Shown here: positions 18,322-26,196 of the stretch, in pieces
Layout: every line of letters starts with the position of its first letter
How positions within the stretch are numbered: position 1 is the stretch's first letter
From: Nguyenibacter vanlangensis
GTDB taxonomy: Bacteria; Pseudomonadota; Alphaproteobacteria; Acetobacterales; Acetobacteraceae
Length of the DNA: 64,000 nucleotides
Direction: 5' to 3'
Assembly: GCF_013376155.1 (NCBI RefSeq)
Contig: NZ_JABXXP010000001.1
Span: 1-64,000 of the forward strand
Made by a program: the position numbers and the translations under genes
The notes under the pieces: model-generated
Told to the model about the DNA's origin: nothing
What the model saw: only the letters and a program-made list of their open reading frames with translations
Database searches by the model: none

Positions 18322-19239
18322 TTGCATGACTCGGTAAAGATGGCGCTGGACGAGACGCGTACCCTGATTCTGGGGGCTCAGATCCTGCTCGGCTTCCAGT
18401 TCCAGGCCGCCTTCCAAAACCGGTTCGACAGCCTGCCGACGCATGCCCGCGCGATGGCGGCCGGGGCACTGGGCCTGATGCTGCTCACCACCGGCCTGCT
18501 GATCGCACCGTCAAGCTATCATCGCATTGCGGCGGACGGCTACAGCACCGGGCATTTCCTCCGGATGGTCACCTATATGACCGCATCGGCGCTGCTGCCG
18601 TTCACGATCGCCTTCGGGCTCGACGTCGCGATCGCGGCGGAACATATTCTCGACGGAAACGGACGGGCGGGCGGAGCGGTTGGCGCGGGCCTCGCCGGTC
18701 TTGCCCTCGTCGCCTGGTATGGCACGGGCATGATGATGAAACGCCACATCGGCACCGCCGAACGGCATGCGGCCGGCATGCGACGGAACCGGCGCGTTCT
18801 ACCCCCGCTGCATGCCAGGATCGAGGCGATGCTGACCGAAGCACGCGTCATCCTGCCGGGCGCACAAGCGCTTCTGGGCTTCCAATTGGTCATCGTCTTC
18901 GCCGCCGCATTCGAAACCCTGCCCGCTGGATCGCGCCTGGTCCACGGGGCAGCCCTGCTGTGCGTGGCGTTGTCCGTCATCCTATTGGTCATGCCCGCAG
19001 CGCTGCATCGCATCGTCTGGGCAGGCGAAGACAGCGAAAGGTTCCTGAGCGTCGGCGGGGCCGTCACGGCCATGGCCCTGGTCCCGTTGGCCCTGGGCCT
19101 GGCGGGCGACAGCTATGTCGTGATCGCCCGGATCGCGGGGCCGCGCACCGGCGCCGCCACGGCCATCGCCGTCGCATGCCTGCTGTATGGGTTATGGTTC
19201 GCCTGGCCGATGGTCATGCGACGGTCCCGAAACGCGTAA
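18322..19239 (+). CDS. DUF6328 family membrane protein, internally duplicated
   Basis: A 305-residue membrane protein made of two copies of the DUF6328-type unit. The first copy starts with DETRTLILGAQILLGFQFQ and the second near residue 172 with TEARVILPGAQALLGFQL. Each has conserved F-x-x-LP, a hydrophobic pair of helices, then P-x-x-x-HRI. Single-copy relatives are about 150 residues long; function unknown. The start is TTG at 18322 with GGAG ten bases upstream, or ATG at 18340. It is preceded by the tandem hairpins and followed by a phosphatase gene on the same strand. Confidence 0.78.
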   Translation: MHDSVKMALDETRTLILGAQILLGFQFQAAFQNRFDSLPTHARAMAAGALGLMLLTTGLLIAPSSYHRIAADGYSTGHFLRMVTYMTASALLPFTIAFGLDVAIAAEHILDGNGRAGGAVGAGLAGLALVAWYGTGMMMKRHIGTAERHAAGMRRNRRVLPPLHARIEAMLTEARVILPGAQALLGFQLVIVFAAAFETLPAGSRLVHGAALLCVALSVILLVMPAALHRIVWAGEDSERFLSVGGAVTAMALVPLALGLAGDSYVVIARIAGPRTGAATAIAVACLLYGLWFAWPMVMRRSRNA

Positions 19240-19331
19240 TCCGCCGCATCGTTGACTCCGGACCGGCCGGGGCCGCGGCGCCCACGCCGTGGACCTAGTC
19301 CCAAAAACCTCCGGCACAAGGGATCCACGGA

Positions 19332-19925
19332 ATGCCCGAAGCCCAAATTATCCTGATGCGGCATGCCGAAAAGCCGGACAAAGACCGGAACGAGATCGGT
19401 CTGTCCCCTGCCGGTCAACCGGATGAGCACGCGTTGAGCGCTCGCGGCTGGCAACGCGCCGGCGCGCTTGCCCTGCTGCTCGGCCGCGACTCACGCGTCC
19501 AGGTGCCACTACCGACGCCCGACAGGATCCTGGCCTCGGCGTTTCGCAAGAACGGGGGCCGCAGCCACCGGCCGGAACAGACCGTCCAGCCCCTTGCCGA
19601 CCGACTGTCCCTGTCCCTCGACCTGACCTGGAGCCTGAATCAGGAACAGGCACTGGCGTCGGACCTGCGCCGGCGGACCGGGGTTCATCTGGTCTGCTGG
19701 CAACATGACGGTCTGCCGGCACTGGCACGCGCCATCGCCGCGCCCGACGACCTGACGGAAATTCCCGAAACCTGGGCATGGCCAAGCGAGCGTTTCGACG
19801 TATTCTGGCTGCTCAGCCGGGCCTCCGCAACCACCCCCTGGCGCTTCGCGCAACATTGCCAGTGCCTGCTGCCCGGCGACGCCGACCGGCCATTGCTCCT
19901 TTCGCCCCCGGTCAACGACCATTGA
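19332..19925 (+). CDS. histidine phosphatase family protein
   Basis: A 197-residue protein with the N-terminal RHAEKP motif (catalytic His at about residue 11) of the phosphoglycerate-mutase/histidine phosphatase superfamily, followed by LSARGWQRAGALA. The partner histidine is plausibly in CWQHDGLPALA near residue 120. The core is short and divergent, so a phosphohydrolase of unknown substrate is the safest call. It lies about 90 bp after the DUF6328 gene on the same strand and converges on the extensin-like gene. Confidence 0.8.
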   Translation: MPEAQIILMRHAEKPDKDRNEIGLSPAGQPDEHALSARGWQRAGALALLLGRDSRVQVPLPTPDRILASAFRKNGGRSHRPEQTVQPLADRLSLSLDLTWSLNQEQALASDLRRRTGVHLVCWQHDGLPALARAIAAPDDLTEIPETWAWPSERFDVFWLLSRASATTPWRFAQHCQCLLPGDADRPLLLSPPVNDH

Positions 19926-19989
19926 CCGGTCCGGTTTCTCCATACCGATCCGTCGCGGATCGAGCACGGCCTGGTGTTGGCCTGCGGCA

Positions 19990-20691
19990 TCAGCGGCACA
20001 GTCCGAACCCCGTCGCCTGGAAATGGAAATGGCTGGCATGCAGCCTGTCATAATCCGGCGATAGAACGGTTTCGAAGACCCCACAGGATTCGTCGCGAAT
20101 CCTGCGGAGAAAAACCGCATCGACACCCTGGCCGTTCCATGCGCCGAGTGGGATTTCACGTCCGTCCGCCAGAACGAATGCCGATACGTCGATCGCATTG
20201 GCTGTGGCATGGCTGCTCCGGATACCCGGACGATCGCGCACATCGCGGCAGGCAAAGCTGCCGACATGCCGAATGCGCGCAAGTCCGGTACCGAATACCG
20301 ACCGGGCCACGGGAAGGGCGACATCGGTTTCGAACAGCGCCCAGCGGACCGCGAGGTCGCAGGATGCCAGAAAGCTTTCCGGCTCCATGGCGACAGGCCC
20401 TCCGGAGACGGTAAAGATATCGCTCAACGGGCACGTTGCCGTGCCACCGCTGGCCTGCGGCTTAACCCGTAAGGGCGCGGTCCGCAGGGCGGCGCGGCAG
20501 AATTCCGGAAAAAAGGCAGTGATCCGAAGCTTCAGCGGCGTCATGACGGTACGAGGCGCGCGCAAATCCAGAGGCAAGGCAGGATCATAGGACGGCGGAA
20601 GCCACCTGCTGTGGAAAACGAGCATGGCGACGATCGCAAGGCCGGCGATGAAGATCGCGAAATGCAGGAAACGCAAGGACGCCTCCGTCAT
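19990..20691 (-). CDS. extensin-like C-terminal domain protein, membrane anchored
   Basis: A 233-residue protein from the ATG at 20691; an N-terminal hydrophobic helix (FLHFAIFIAGLAIVAML) anchors it in the inner membrane with the domain in the periplasm. The C-terminal part matches the bacterial extensin-like domain (PF06904), with the conserved ATANAIDVSAFVLADGREI and a C-terminal SHFHFQATG. Cysteines in SFACRD and ESCG probably pair. The His/Asp pattern resembles D-Ala-D-Ala peptidases, so action on cell-wall peptides is possible. Stand-alone gene. Confidence 0.85.
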   Translation of the reverse strand: MTEASLRFLHFAIFIAGLAIVAMLVFHSRWLPPSYDPALPLDLRAPRTVMTPLKLRITAFFPEFCRAALRTAPLRVKPQASGGTATCPLSDIFTVSGGPVAMEPESFLASCDLAVRWALFETDVALPVARSVFGTGLARIRHVGSFACRDVRDRPGIRSSHATANAIDVSAFVLADGREIPLGAWNGQGVDAVFLRRIRDESCGVFETVLSPDYDRLHASHFHFQATGFGLCR

Positions 20692-20903
20692 TCGACATGA
20701 TGCCGCAAAGGTCCCCCCTCCTTTCCACAGCACGATTCCGAACAGCCGCCATCAAGAAACATTCTTTTTATATCTTAGATTTTTCTTTTCAATTCCGATT
20801 GGCCGACTTCAAGATATCGTGCGAGCAAAAAAATCCACATGCCCTTTGGCAAGCACGTCGCCATGCCAACCTATCTTTCGTGATCCAACCAGAGGAGGCC
20901 ATC

Positions 20904-21281
20904 ATGGCGGATCCGATCACGGACAAAATCGACGAAACGCATGAGCTTATCGCCTCGGACAAGGTCGAGGGCACGGCGGTCTATTCGCGCACCAACGAGA
21001 AACTGGGGACCGTCAACCATTTCATGGTCGACAAGCGCACGGGCCATGTCGCCTACGCGGTGATGAGTTTTGGTGGCTTCCTGGGTCTGGGCAGCCGCTA
21101 TCATCCCCTGCCGTGGAGTGCCTTGACTTACGACCCGAATCTGGGGGGCTATGTTGTGGACTTGACGCCGGAACAACTGAAATCGGCGCCCAGCTATACG
21201 TCGGAAGCCCTGCCAAATTGGGATGATCAAGTATACAGTCATCGGATCGATGAATATTACGAAGGCACCATGGGACACTGA
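20904..21281 (+). CDS. PRC-barrel domain protein
   Basis: A 125-residue protein starting at the ATG at 20904 behind a strong AGAGGAGG site (20891-20898). The PRC-barrel unit spans about residues 12-80: VEGTAVYSRTNEKLGTVNHFMVDKRTGHVAYAVMSFGGFLG followed by YHPLPWSAL. The tail is Tyr/Asp-rich. Single PRC-barrel proteins of this type are common in alphaproteobacteria and often stress- or stationary-phase-linked; molecular role unknown. It is followed by a stem-loop at 21286-21304. Confidence 0.88.
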   Translation: MADPITDKIDETHELIASDKVEGTAVYSRTNEKLGTVNHFMVDKRTGHVAYAVMSFGGFLGLGSRYHPLPWSALTYDPNLGGYVVDLTPEQLKSAPSYTSEALPNWDDQVYSHRIDEYYEGTMGH

Positions 21282-21285
21282 ACAC

Positions 21286-21308
21286 GATATCGACCTTCGA
21301 TATCTTTC
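21286..21308 (+). terminator. stem-loop after PRC-barrel gene
   Basis: GATATCGA (21286-21293) and TCGATATC (21297-21304) are perfect arms with a 3-base loop, followed by TTTC, five bases after the PRC-barrel stop codon. The stem is AT-rich and the T-run short, so a weak intrinsic terminator. Confidence 0.5.
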
Positions 21309-21356
21309 ATTGCAGTGTGTCCTTGCGCCGTACTCGACATCAGGTCAATCGATACG

Positions 21357-21383
21357 GGGTGCCGCCATTATGTGGCGGCACCC
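21357..21383. terminator. strong GC-rich hairpin between convergent genes
   Basis: GGGTGCCGCC (21357-21366) and GGCGGCACCC (21374-21383) form a perfect 10-bp stem with a 7-base loop. It lies between the PRC-barrel gene (plus) and the secreted proline-rich gene (minus), so it may end both transcripts. No T-run on either strand; Rho-dependent or stabilising role possible. Confidence 0.55.
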
Positions 21384-21402
21384 TGGATAACGCGACCACC
21401 CG

Positions 21403-21735
21403 TCAATGCGGCCGCTGATCGGGCGGAATGCCGCCCGGCGCCGGATTGTGCGCGCGCTTTATCTCCTCGGGCGAGGCCGGCCTCATCTTCAAAGGGGGCT
21501 TCGGAGTTGGAGAGACCTGGTCCCGTTTCAATTGAGGCCAGTCAGGCAATTTTTCGGAAGGCGGGACAGTCTTCCGCTTCTGGTCGGTGCTATTTCCTGA
21601 TTGCGGTTTCATCGCCGACGGTGAAGGTGGAGCTTGCGGAATGTCGGGCGGTTGCGCAGCCATGATCGTATACGGCACCAGTGCAAGAGCTGCCGACAAA
21701 ATTATGGGCATTCGCTTGGACACCTTGTTCCGCAT
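21403..21735 (-). CDS. hypothetical secreted proline-rich protein
   Basis: A 110-residue product from the ATG at 21735 (a further ATG at 21711). Residues 9-26 (MPIILSAALALVPYTIMA) form a signal peptide; the rest is Pro/Lys/Gln-rich and low in hydrophobics (PDIPQAPPSPSAMKPQ), so probably disordered in the periplasm. The frame is open to 21969 but the extra part is charged and lies in AT-rich DNA. I recognise no family. Coding is supported by the clear signal peptide and terminator-like hairpin downstream. Confidence 0.55.
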   Translation of the reverse strand: MRNKVSKRMPIILSAALALVPYTIMAAQPPDIPQAPPSPSAMKPQSGNSTDQKRKTVPPSEKLPDWPQLKRDQVSPTPKPPLKMRPASPEEIKRAHNPAPGGIPPDQRPH

Positions 21736-22143
21736 CTGAATGCGGCATCCATGGAAATCACATGTTTTTCTTGAAAATCTTTCGATCGGCATGCTGATTT
21801 TTTTATTTATCCTCATGATCCCGCTCTCCATTGAAGGCATATCGTGCCAACGGTCTCCCCACGACCGGGTTGCGGCGAAAATTTCGGATCGCTCTCCCTT
21901 ACGCGAACGCCGGATCGATCGAAGAAGAAAATTGCCCATTTGAAATATTTCATTCACGTATTTCACCAAACAATTTAATAACAGTGCTTTAGATACTCAA
22001 GACAGAGCTTAAGCTTTTTCAATTTTGCCTCACATAATGGTGTTAATTTTTTTGACAATTATGGATATTTTTGTGCTTTTATTTGCATGCGGGTCGTCGG
22101 CCTAAGGCGAAACGCTTCTCTCTTAAATCGACAGGAGGAAATA

Positions 22144-22554
22144 ATGGCCCAGACACGTGGCTTCGGTGCGATGGATGAAAAGAAACAACAGGATATCGCG
22201 TCGAAGGGCGGCCAGAGCGTCGCCCCTGAAAACCGATCTTTTTCCAAGGATCATGAACTCGCCGCCGAAGCCGGCCGCAAGGGCGGGCAAAGCGTGGCAC
22301 CCGAGGATCGCTCCTTCTCCAAGGATCATGAACTCGCCGCCGAGGCCGGCCGCAAGGGCGGACAAAGCGTGGCGCCCGAGGATCGCTCTTTCTCCAAGGA
22401 TCATGAACTCGCCGCCGAAGCCGGCCGCAAGGGCGGACAAAGCGTGGCGCCCGAGGATCGCTCCTTTTCCAAGGATCATGAACTCGCCGCCGAGGCCGGC
22501 CGCAAAGGGGGCAGCGCAAGTCACGGTTCGGACGACACCGGCGACGGCAGCTAG
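22144..22554 (+). CDS. KGG-repeat stress-induced protein
   Basis: A 136-residue hydrophilic protein from the ATG at 22144, after AGGAGG. It belongs to the general stress (KGG/con-10-like) family, whose members carry short motifs with R/K-KGG and are induced by stress or starvation. After a 20-residue head (FGAMDEKKQQDIAS) it holds four exact-length 25-residue units, each with KGGQSVAP, DRSFSKDHELAAEAGR. Relatives usually have two or three shorter repeats. The upstream 170 bp is strikingly AT-rich. It is followed by palindromic repeats at 22562-22656. Confidence 0.85.
   Translation: MAQTRGFGAMDEKKQQDIASKGGQSVAPENRSFSKDHELAAEAGRKGGQSVAPEDRSFSKDHELAAEAGRKGGQSVAPEDRSFSKDHELAAEAGRKGGQSVAPEDRSFSKDHELAAEAGRKGGSASHGSDDTGDGS
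22204..22503 (+). repeat. four tandem 75-bp coding repeats
   Basis: Units begin at 22204, 22279, 22354 and 22429, each exactly 75 bp and in frame, encoding the KGG repeat. A fifth unit starts with KGGS at 22504 and is cut off. The copies differ by a handful of mostly synonymous changes, indicating recent tandem duplication or gene conversion. Because 75 is a multiple of three, other frames are also open and look like genes; they are not. Confidence 0.92.
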
Positions 22555-22561
22555 AGCAGAT

Positions 22562-22656
22562 CCCATTCAGACGGAATCGTTTGAATGGGTGAAGATACTC
22601 GATAAAATAACGACATAGAGCATTTCCGCTGAACCGGTGTTCAGTGGAAATGCTCT
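22562..22656. repeat. two extragenic palindromes after the KGG gene
   Basis: First, CCCATTCA (22562-22569) pairs with TGAATGGG (22582-22589). Second, an 18-bp arm beginning AGAGCATTTCC at 22617 pairs with an arm ending GGAAATGCTCT at 22656, with one mismatch and a 4-base loop CGGT. The second is a long stable stem. Similar palindromes occur dispersed in alphaproteobacterial genomes, so these are probably REP-like elements; they may also end the KGG transcript. Confidence 0.65.
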
Positions 22657-22772
22657 AAGGTGTAATCTCCCTCGGGAAAAACAGATTGGCAGAGAGCGGG
22701 AAAGCCGTGGCGCACCGCGCGACGGCTTTCCCGCTCTCATGCATCATTCAACGGACATGGAAATGCGGACCC

Positions 22773-23075
22773 TCATCCCCTTTTTCCACGTGTGCGGCCA
22801 CGCTCCAGAGTCCGATCCTGCGCCGCCTTACCTTCCGCTTCGGCCTGGAATGTTTCGCCTTTCCGCTCTTTCTCTTTGGTACGTCTAAGATTTTCTTTAT
22901 TTTTCCTTCCGGATTCCTGCCGTGTCGCGCCAGCCTCATGCAGCGCAATCGCGATCGCCTGCTGCGGCTTCTTCACCGGCTTTCCATCCTGCCCGCGCGT
23001 CTTGAGTTCTCCATGCTTGAACTCATGCATCACCCGTTCGACCGTCTCTTTCTGTTCCCTCGACTGTTTTGCCAT
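22773..23075 (-). CDS. DUF6496 domain protein
   Basis: A 100-residue, highly charged protein. The N-terminal MAKQSREQKETVERVMHEFK followed by GELK and KKPQQAIAIALHEAGA is the conserved DUF6496 signature. The C-terminus is Lys/Glu/Arg-rich (KNKENLRRTKEKERKGE), probably helical and perhaps nucleic-acid binding. Family function is unknown; such genes often sit among small stress genes, as here next to KGG and PRC-barrel genes. Confidence 0.85.
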   Translation of the reverse strand: MAKQSREQKETVERVMHEFKHGELKTRGQDGKPVKKPQQAIAIALHEAGATRQESGRKNKENLRRTKEKERKGETFQAEAEGKAAQDRTLERGRTRGKRG

Positions 23076-23251
23076 GATGGCACTCCATTCGTGCGTAGCT
23101 TGCCGCCGACGTCCGTCCCATGGACTGCGGACCGCGAAACGCAGATGGAGACGGATACGGCATTATCAAGCGTGTCTTGCCAGTTCCTTTGGTTTTTTTC
23201 CAATGTGTTTTTGATATGACCTTGCCCCCTGAAATTGAAGTAAGTGCCAGA

Positions 23252-23566
23252 TTATAAGACGTGATTGGCGTAGGTCATGATGCGATGGACATCATCCATG
23301 ATATCCGGGGCAACCTCAGCGCTGCCGTCATCGTTACGGCCATATCGATCTGCCGCCGATCCGGCCGATTGTGACGCGGAGTGGAACCGTTCGATGGCCG
23401 CTGCCGGGCTGTGGCCGGCGTTATCGGGCCGAGGCACGAACATGACCGCCGCCACCAGGGCGATCAGCGACACGCTGCTCTCGGCCCGGATCTGTGGACG
23501 TGGCGGCGGCAGTTGCGGTGGGGGCGAGCTTGGCGGCTGGGCTCGCGTCAATAATGCATCCCTCAA
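23252..23566 (-). CDS. doubtful hypothetical small membrane protein
   Basis: A 104-codon frame with a proline-rich head (PPSSPPPQLPPPRP), one hydrophobic segment (SVSLIALVAAVMFVP) and a polar tail. No family recognised. The first codon is TTG without a clear ribosome-binding site, and the opposite strand is also open, so coding status is uncertain. The rest of the 23076-23583 gap shows nothing further that I can identify. Confidence 0.3.
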   Translation of the reverse strand: MRDALLTRAQPPSSPPPQLPPPRPQIRAESSVSLIALVAAVMFVPRPDNAGHSPAAAIERFHSASQSAGSAADRYGRNDDGSAEVAPDIMDDVHRIMTYANHVL

Positions 23567-23583
23567 AGCCTGGGACTAAACGC

Positions 23584-24567
23584 TTAGGCTCTATGACGAC
23601 TTGACCGACGCAGAGCCTGTGGCGGCTGTCCATAAACGCGCAGGCATGCACGACGCATGCGTTCGAGATCACGGAAGCCGACATGCAAGGCGATCTGGTC
23701 GAGCGGTTCGCTCGTATTTTCGATACGTGGGAGAGCGGCGTCACACCGCAGGCGCTCAACAGCGCGAGCCGGCGTCTCCCCCGTCTCCACGACGAACTGT
23801 CGGGCAAACTGGCGTGGACTGATCTTCGCGACATCTGCCAGTTGCTCAACCGACAATGGCTCCCGCAAGTGCGTATGAATATAGGCAATAGCATCGCGAA
23901 TGCGCCCCGGGCGCGGCTCCAGGTCGAGAAGAGTCGAAAACTGAGATTGGCCGCCACTGCGGCGATGATAAACCACAAGTTCTCTTGCGACAGCCTTTGA
24001 TGTTTCGATCCCAAAATCATCTTCGATCATCGCCAGTGCAAGGTCAATGCCGGCGGTAATGCCGGCCGAGGTCCAGATCGCACCGTCGTGAATGAAAATC
24101 CGGTCGGCCTCGACCTTGAGCAAAGGGTATCGACGCTGGAGATCAGCCGTATGACGCCAATGGGTCGTCACGCGATGTCCGTCAAGCAGCCCGGCTGCCG
24201 CCAGAACGAACGTTCCTGTGCAGACGCTGGCGCTGCGCCGCGCATGGGGCGCCAGCATGCGCACGAGTGCGATCAGATCAGTCTGCCGGGGGAGCATCTC
24301 CGTGTCGGGGGCCCCCACGATCACAAGCGTATCGAGGCGCCCGGGCACAGATGGCTGGGCGGTGTCGATTGTCACTCCCGATGAACTGGCCACGAGCCCA
24401 CCGGACACCGAGACGGTCCGGATGTCATAGCCCGTCGGATGAAAGTCGCGCGCCAGATGAAACGCGCATAACGGGCCACTCACGTCGAGGAGTTCGAAGC
24501 CGGGAAACACGACGAACCAGATGGTAAGGGTATCGGAGAGAGCCGGCATCATCGTCTGTCCACTCAT
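23584..24567 (-). CDS. GlxA family transcriptional regulator (DJ-1/PfpI + AraC HTH)
   Basis: A 327-residue regulator with an N-terminal DJ-1/PfpI amidotransferase-like domain (about 10-190; SVCTGTFVLAAAGLLDGHRVTTHW with the nucleophile-position Cys) and a C-terminal AraC double helix-turn-helix (LSVEQLADVAKISPRQFARQFVVETGETPARAVERLR). Start at 24567 chosen; upstream extension to 24705 would run over the operator and the promoter of the divergent gene. The AraC domain implies DNA binding at the inverted repeat 24567-24601. It probably controls the HD-domain gene at 24722. The effector is unknown. Confidence 0.92.
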   Translation of the reverse strand: MSGQTMMPALSDTLTIWFVVFPGFELLDVSGPLCAFHLARDFHPTGYDIRTVSVSGGLVASSSGVTIDTAQPSVPGRLDTLVIVGAPDTEMLPRQTDLIALVRMLAPHARRSASVCTGTFVLAAAGLLDGHRVTTHWRHTADLQRRYPLLKVEADRIFIHDGAIWTSAGITAGIDLALAMIEDDFGIETSKAVARELVVYHRRSGGQSQFSTLLDLEPRPGRIRDAIAYIHTHLREPLSVEQLADVAKISPRQFARQFVVETGETPARAVERLRCDAALPRIENTSEPLDQIALHVGFRDLERMRRACLRVYGQPPQALRRSSRHRA

Positions 24568-24601
24568 GGCAGAATACGAGGTATATATGTCATTTCTGCC
24601 A
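24567..24601. promoter_or_regulatory. inverted repeat at the GlxA start, probable operator
   Basis: TGGCAGAA (24567-24574) and TTCTGCCA (24594-24601) are perfect 8-bp arms with a 19-base AT-rich spacer that includes TATATATG. The site touches the start codon of the GlxA gene and sits in the gap shared with the divergent HD gene. Autoregulation is likely but inferred. Confidence 0.6.
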
Positions 24602-24721
24602 CAGGCGACAGAGAATAAAGTCCGAATGAGACGACACGCCTCATGAGGCAGGCGGTCGCCGGATGGTCGCGACACCGTTGTCAGGATCGTCGGAGCCGGA
24701 AACAAAAAAGGAGCTTACGTC

Positions 24722-25381
24722 ATGATAGATACGCTTCGTTCTGGGACGAGCATCAATGGCATCGTTGTGCCGGACTCTTCTCTTGGCCGCGCGATCACGG
24801 AGTTCATTCGTGATACCGAAAGCGAACTGCTCTTTAATCATTCAAGCCGCGTCTACTTCTTCGGCGCGCTTGCCGGGCAGCAGCGCGAACTGACCTTCAA
24901 TCCCGAACTCCTCTATGCTGCCGCGATGTTCCACGATATCGGATTGATGCCATCGCACAGCAGCGAGACTCTTCGCTTCGAAGTTGACGGCGCCAATGCC
25001 GCGCGGGACTTCCTCAAGAGTCACGATGTCGATCCATCTGATATCGAAAAGGTCTGGACGGGCATCGCCCTCCATACGACCCCAGGCGTGCCGGAATTCA
25101 TGCATCCCGTGATCGCGCTCACCACGGCCGGCGTCGAAATGGATGTTCTCGGCCTTACATACGACCAATATCCCGACGCGGCCCGCGAGGCAATCGTCGC
25201 CGCCTTTCCAAGGACACCGAATTTCAAGGAAGATATCATCCAGGCATTCTACGACGGCATCCGCCATAAGCCGGACACGACCTTCGGTAACGTAAAGGCG
25301 GATGTGATCGCTGATAAAGAGCCGCATTTTCACAAAGGAAACTTCTGCTCAATCATCCGCACTTCGCGCTGGAATGCCTGA
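24722..25381 (+). CDS. HD domain-containing hydrolase
   Basis: A 219-residue HD-superfamily protein. Metal ligands are visible as His40 (LFNHSSRVYFF), His71-Asp72 (MFHDIGL) and a downstream IALHTTPG/ Asp pattern, resembling the cyanamide-hydratase-like or small-molecule HD phosphohydrolase group. These act on nucleotides or nitrile-like compounds; the actual substrate is not determined by the sequence. It starts with ATG at 24722 behind AAAAGGAGC and is divergent from the GlxA regulator, an arrangement common for HD/GlxA pairs. Confidence 0.87.
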   Translation: MIDTLRSGTSINGIVVPDSSLGRAITEFIRDTESELLFNHSSRVYFFGALAGQQRELTFNPELLYAAAMFHDIGLMPSHSSETLRFEVDGANAARDFLKSHDVDPSDIEKVWTGIALHTTPGVPEFMHPVIALTTAGVEMDVLGLTYDQYPDAAREAIVAAFPRTPNFKEDIIQAFYDGIRHKPDTTFGNVKADVIADKEPHFHKGNFCSIIRTSRWNA

Positions 25382-25593
25382 TCCCGACCGCATGCCTGTG
25401 GTTACTCGATCGTGCAGGCTTCCGCATGCCAGTCAGTGCTATATGAAGCGCAAGGGAGTCCGGGAACATTTCATGAATGTACCCCTCGGCCTGCTCCAGA
25501 TGACCGCGCTTCAGCCCCAGGAGCGCCAATATTCATATCAACGGGTATGTCATTGCCGGAGGAGGCGGCCGAGGCTGCACGTTCGGCAATCCG

Positions 25594-25773
25594 ATGAAAG
25601 ATATCACGACGCGTTACGGGCCCGATGGCCTGATCAGACTGCTCAAGCAGTCCTCTTATAACTCTATCCTCACCTATGGCCGCCTGCCCGAATATGGAAA
25701 GTATCGCGACCATCCATCTCTCGGAAACGAGACTGTCGCCGCAGCACAGGTTCTCGCTGCCGGATGCGAATAA
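25594..25773 (+). pseudogene. unidentified C-terminal gene remnant
   Basis: A 59-codon frame from ATG 25594 with protein-like composition (RYGPDGLIRLLKQSS, LTYGRLPEYGKYRDHP, NETVAAAQVL). The reading frame continues open upstream to about 25535 without a start or ribosome site. It looks like the 3' end of a gene of normal codon use, but I cannot name the family. It converges on the OhrR-like remnant with a 16-bp gap. Other small frames between 25382 and 25590 are not supported. Confidence 0.35.
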
Positions 25774-25789
25774 GCCAAACCGCGGCCGG

Positions 25790-26151
25790 TTACCCTGCTT
25801 CCGGAGGGGTAACGAGGAGGGCGTCCCTGAAGCCGCGGACCTGTTCAGTGAGGCGGACAAGATCGGATACCGGAGCGCCAATCGCTTGAGCAGGGTCGCC
25901 GCGAAGCATGTTGCGTCCTGGCGCAACGCAACGCCTTTCGAACGCAGCGTTACGACGACCTGGCGCTCATCGTCCGAATTGCGTTGGCGTCGCACGAATT
26001 CCGCAGCTTCCAGATGCATCACGAGAGGCGTTATCGTACTCGACTCCAGTGCGAGGCGATCGGCGACCGCTCCGACGGATTGCCCGTTCTTCTCCCAGAG
26101 CACGTTCATGACGAGATATTGCGGATAGGTGGTACCAAGCCGAAGCAACTC
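25790..26151 (-). pseudogene. OhrR/MarR-family regulator remnant, frameshifted and 5'-truncated
   Basis: The block GTTYPQYLVMNVLWE, SVGAVADRLALESSTITPLVMHLEA and DDERQVVVTL is the OhrR-type winged helix of the MarR family. Its N-terminal helices, including the redox cysteine region, are absent: upstream codons have no family match and no start. Near 25900 the frame shifts; the C-terminal helix resumes in another frame as LVRLTEQVRGFRDALL and stops at 25790. OhrR represses organic hydroperoxide resistance genes; no ohr gene is seen here. The gene is clearly non-functional. Confidence 0.7.
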
Positions 26152-26196
26152 TTCGCAACGGGCTATTCCGCTTGTTTCCCTTTACCGAAGCGGCGA

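Noticed and set aside
22204-22503. CRISPR-like array
   Set aside because: Units are contiguous 75-bp in-frame coding repeats without unique spacers.
22079-22566. Repeat-rich open frames on both strands over the KGG gene
   Set aside because: A repeat length divisible by three keeps every frame open; only the plus KGG frame has a start site and a family.
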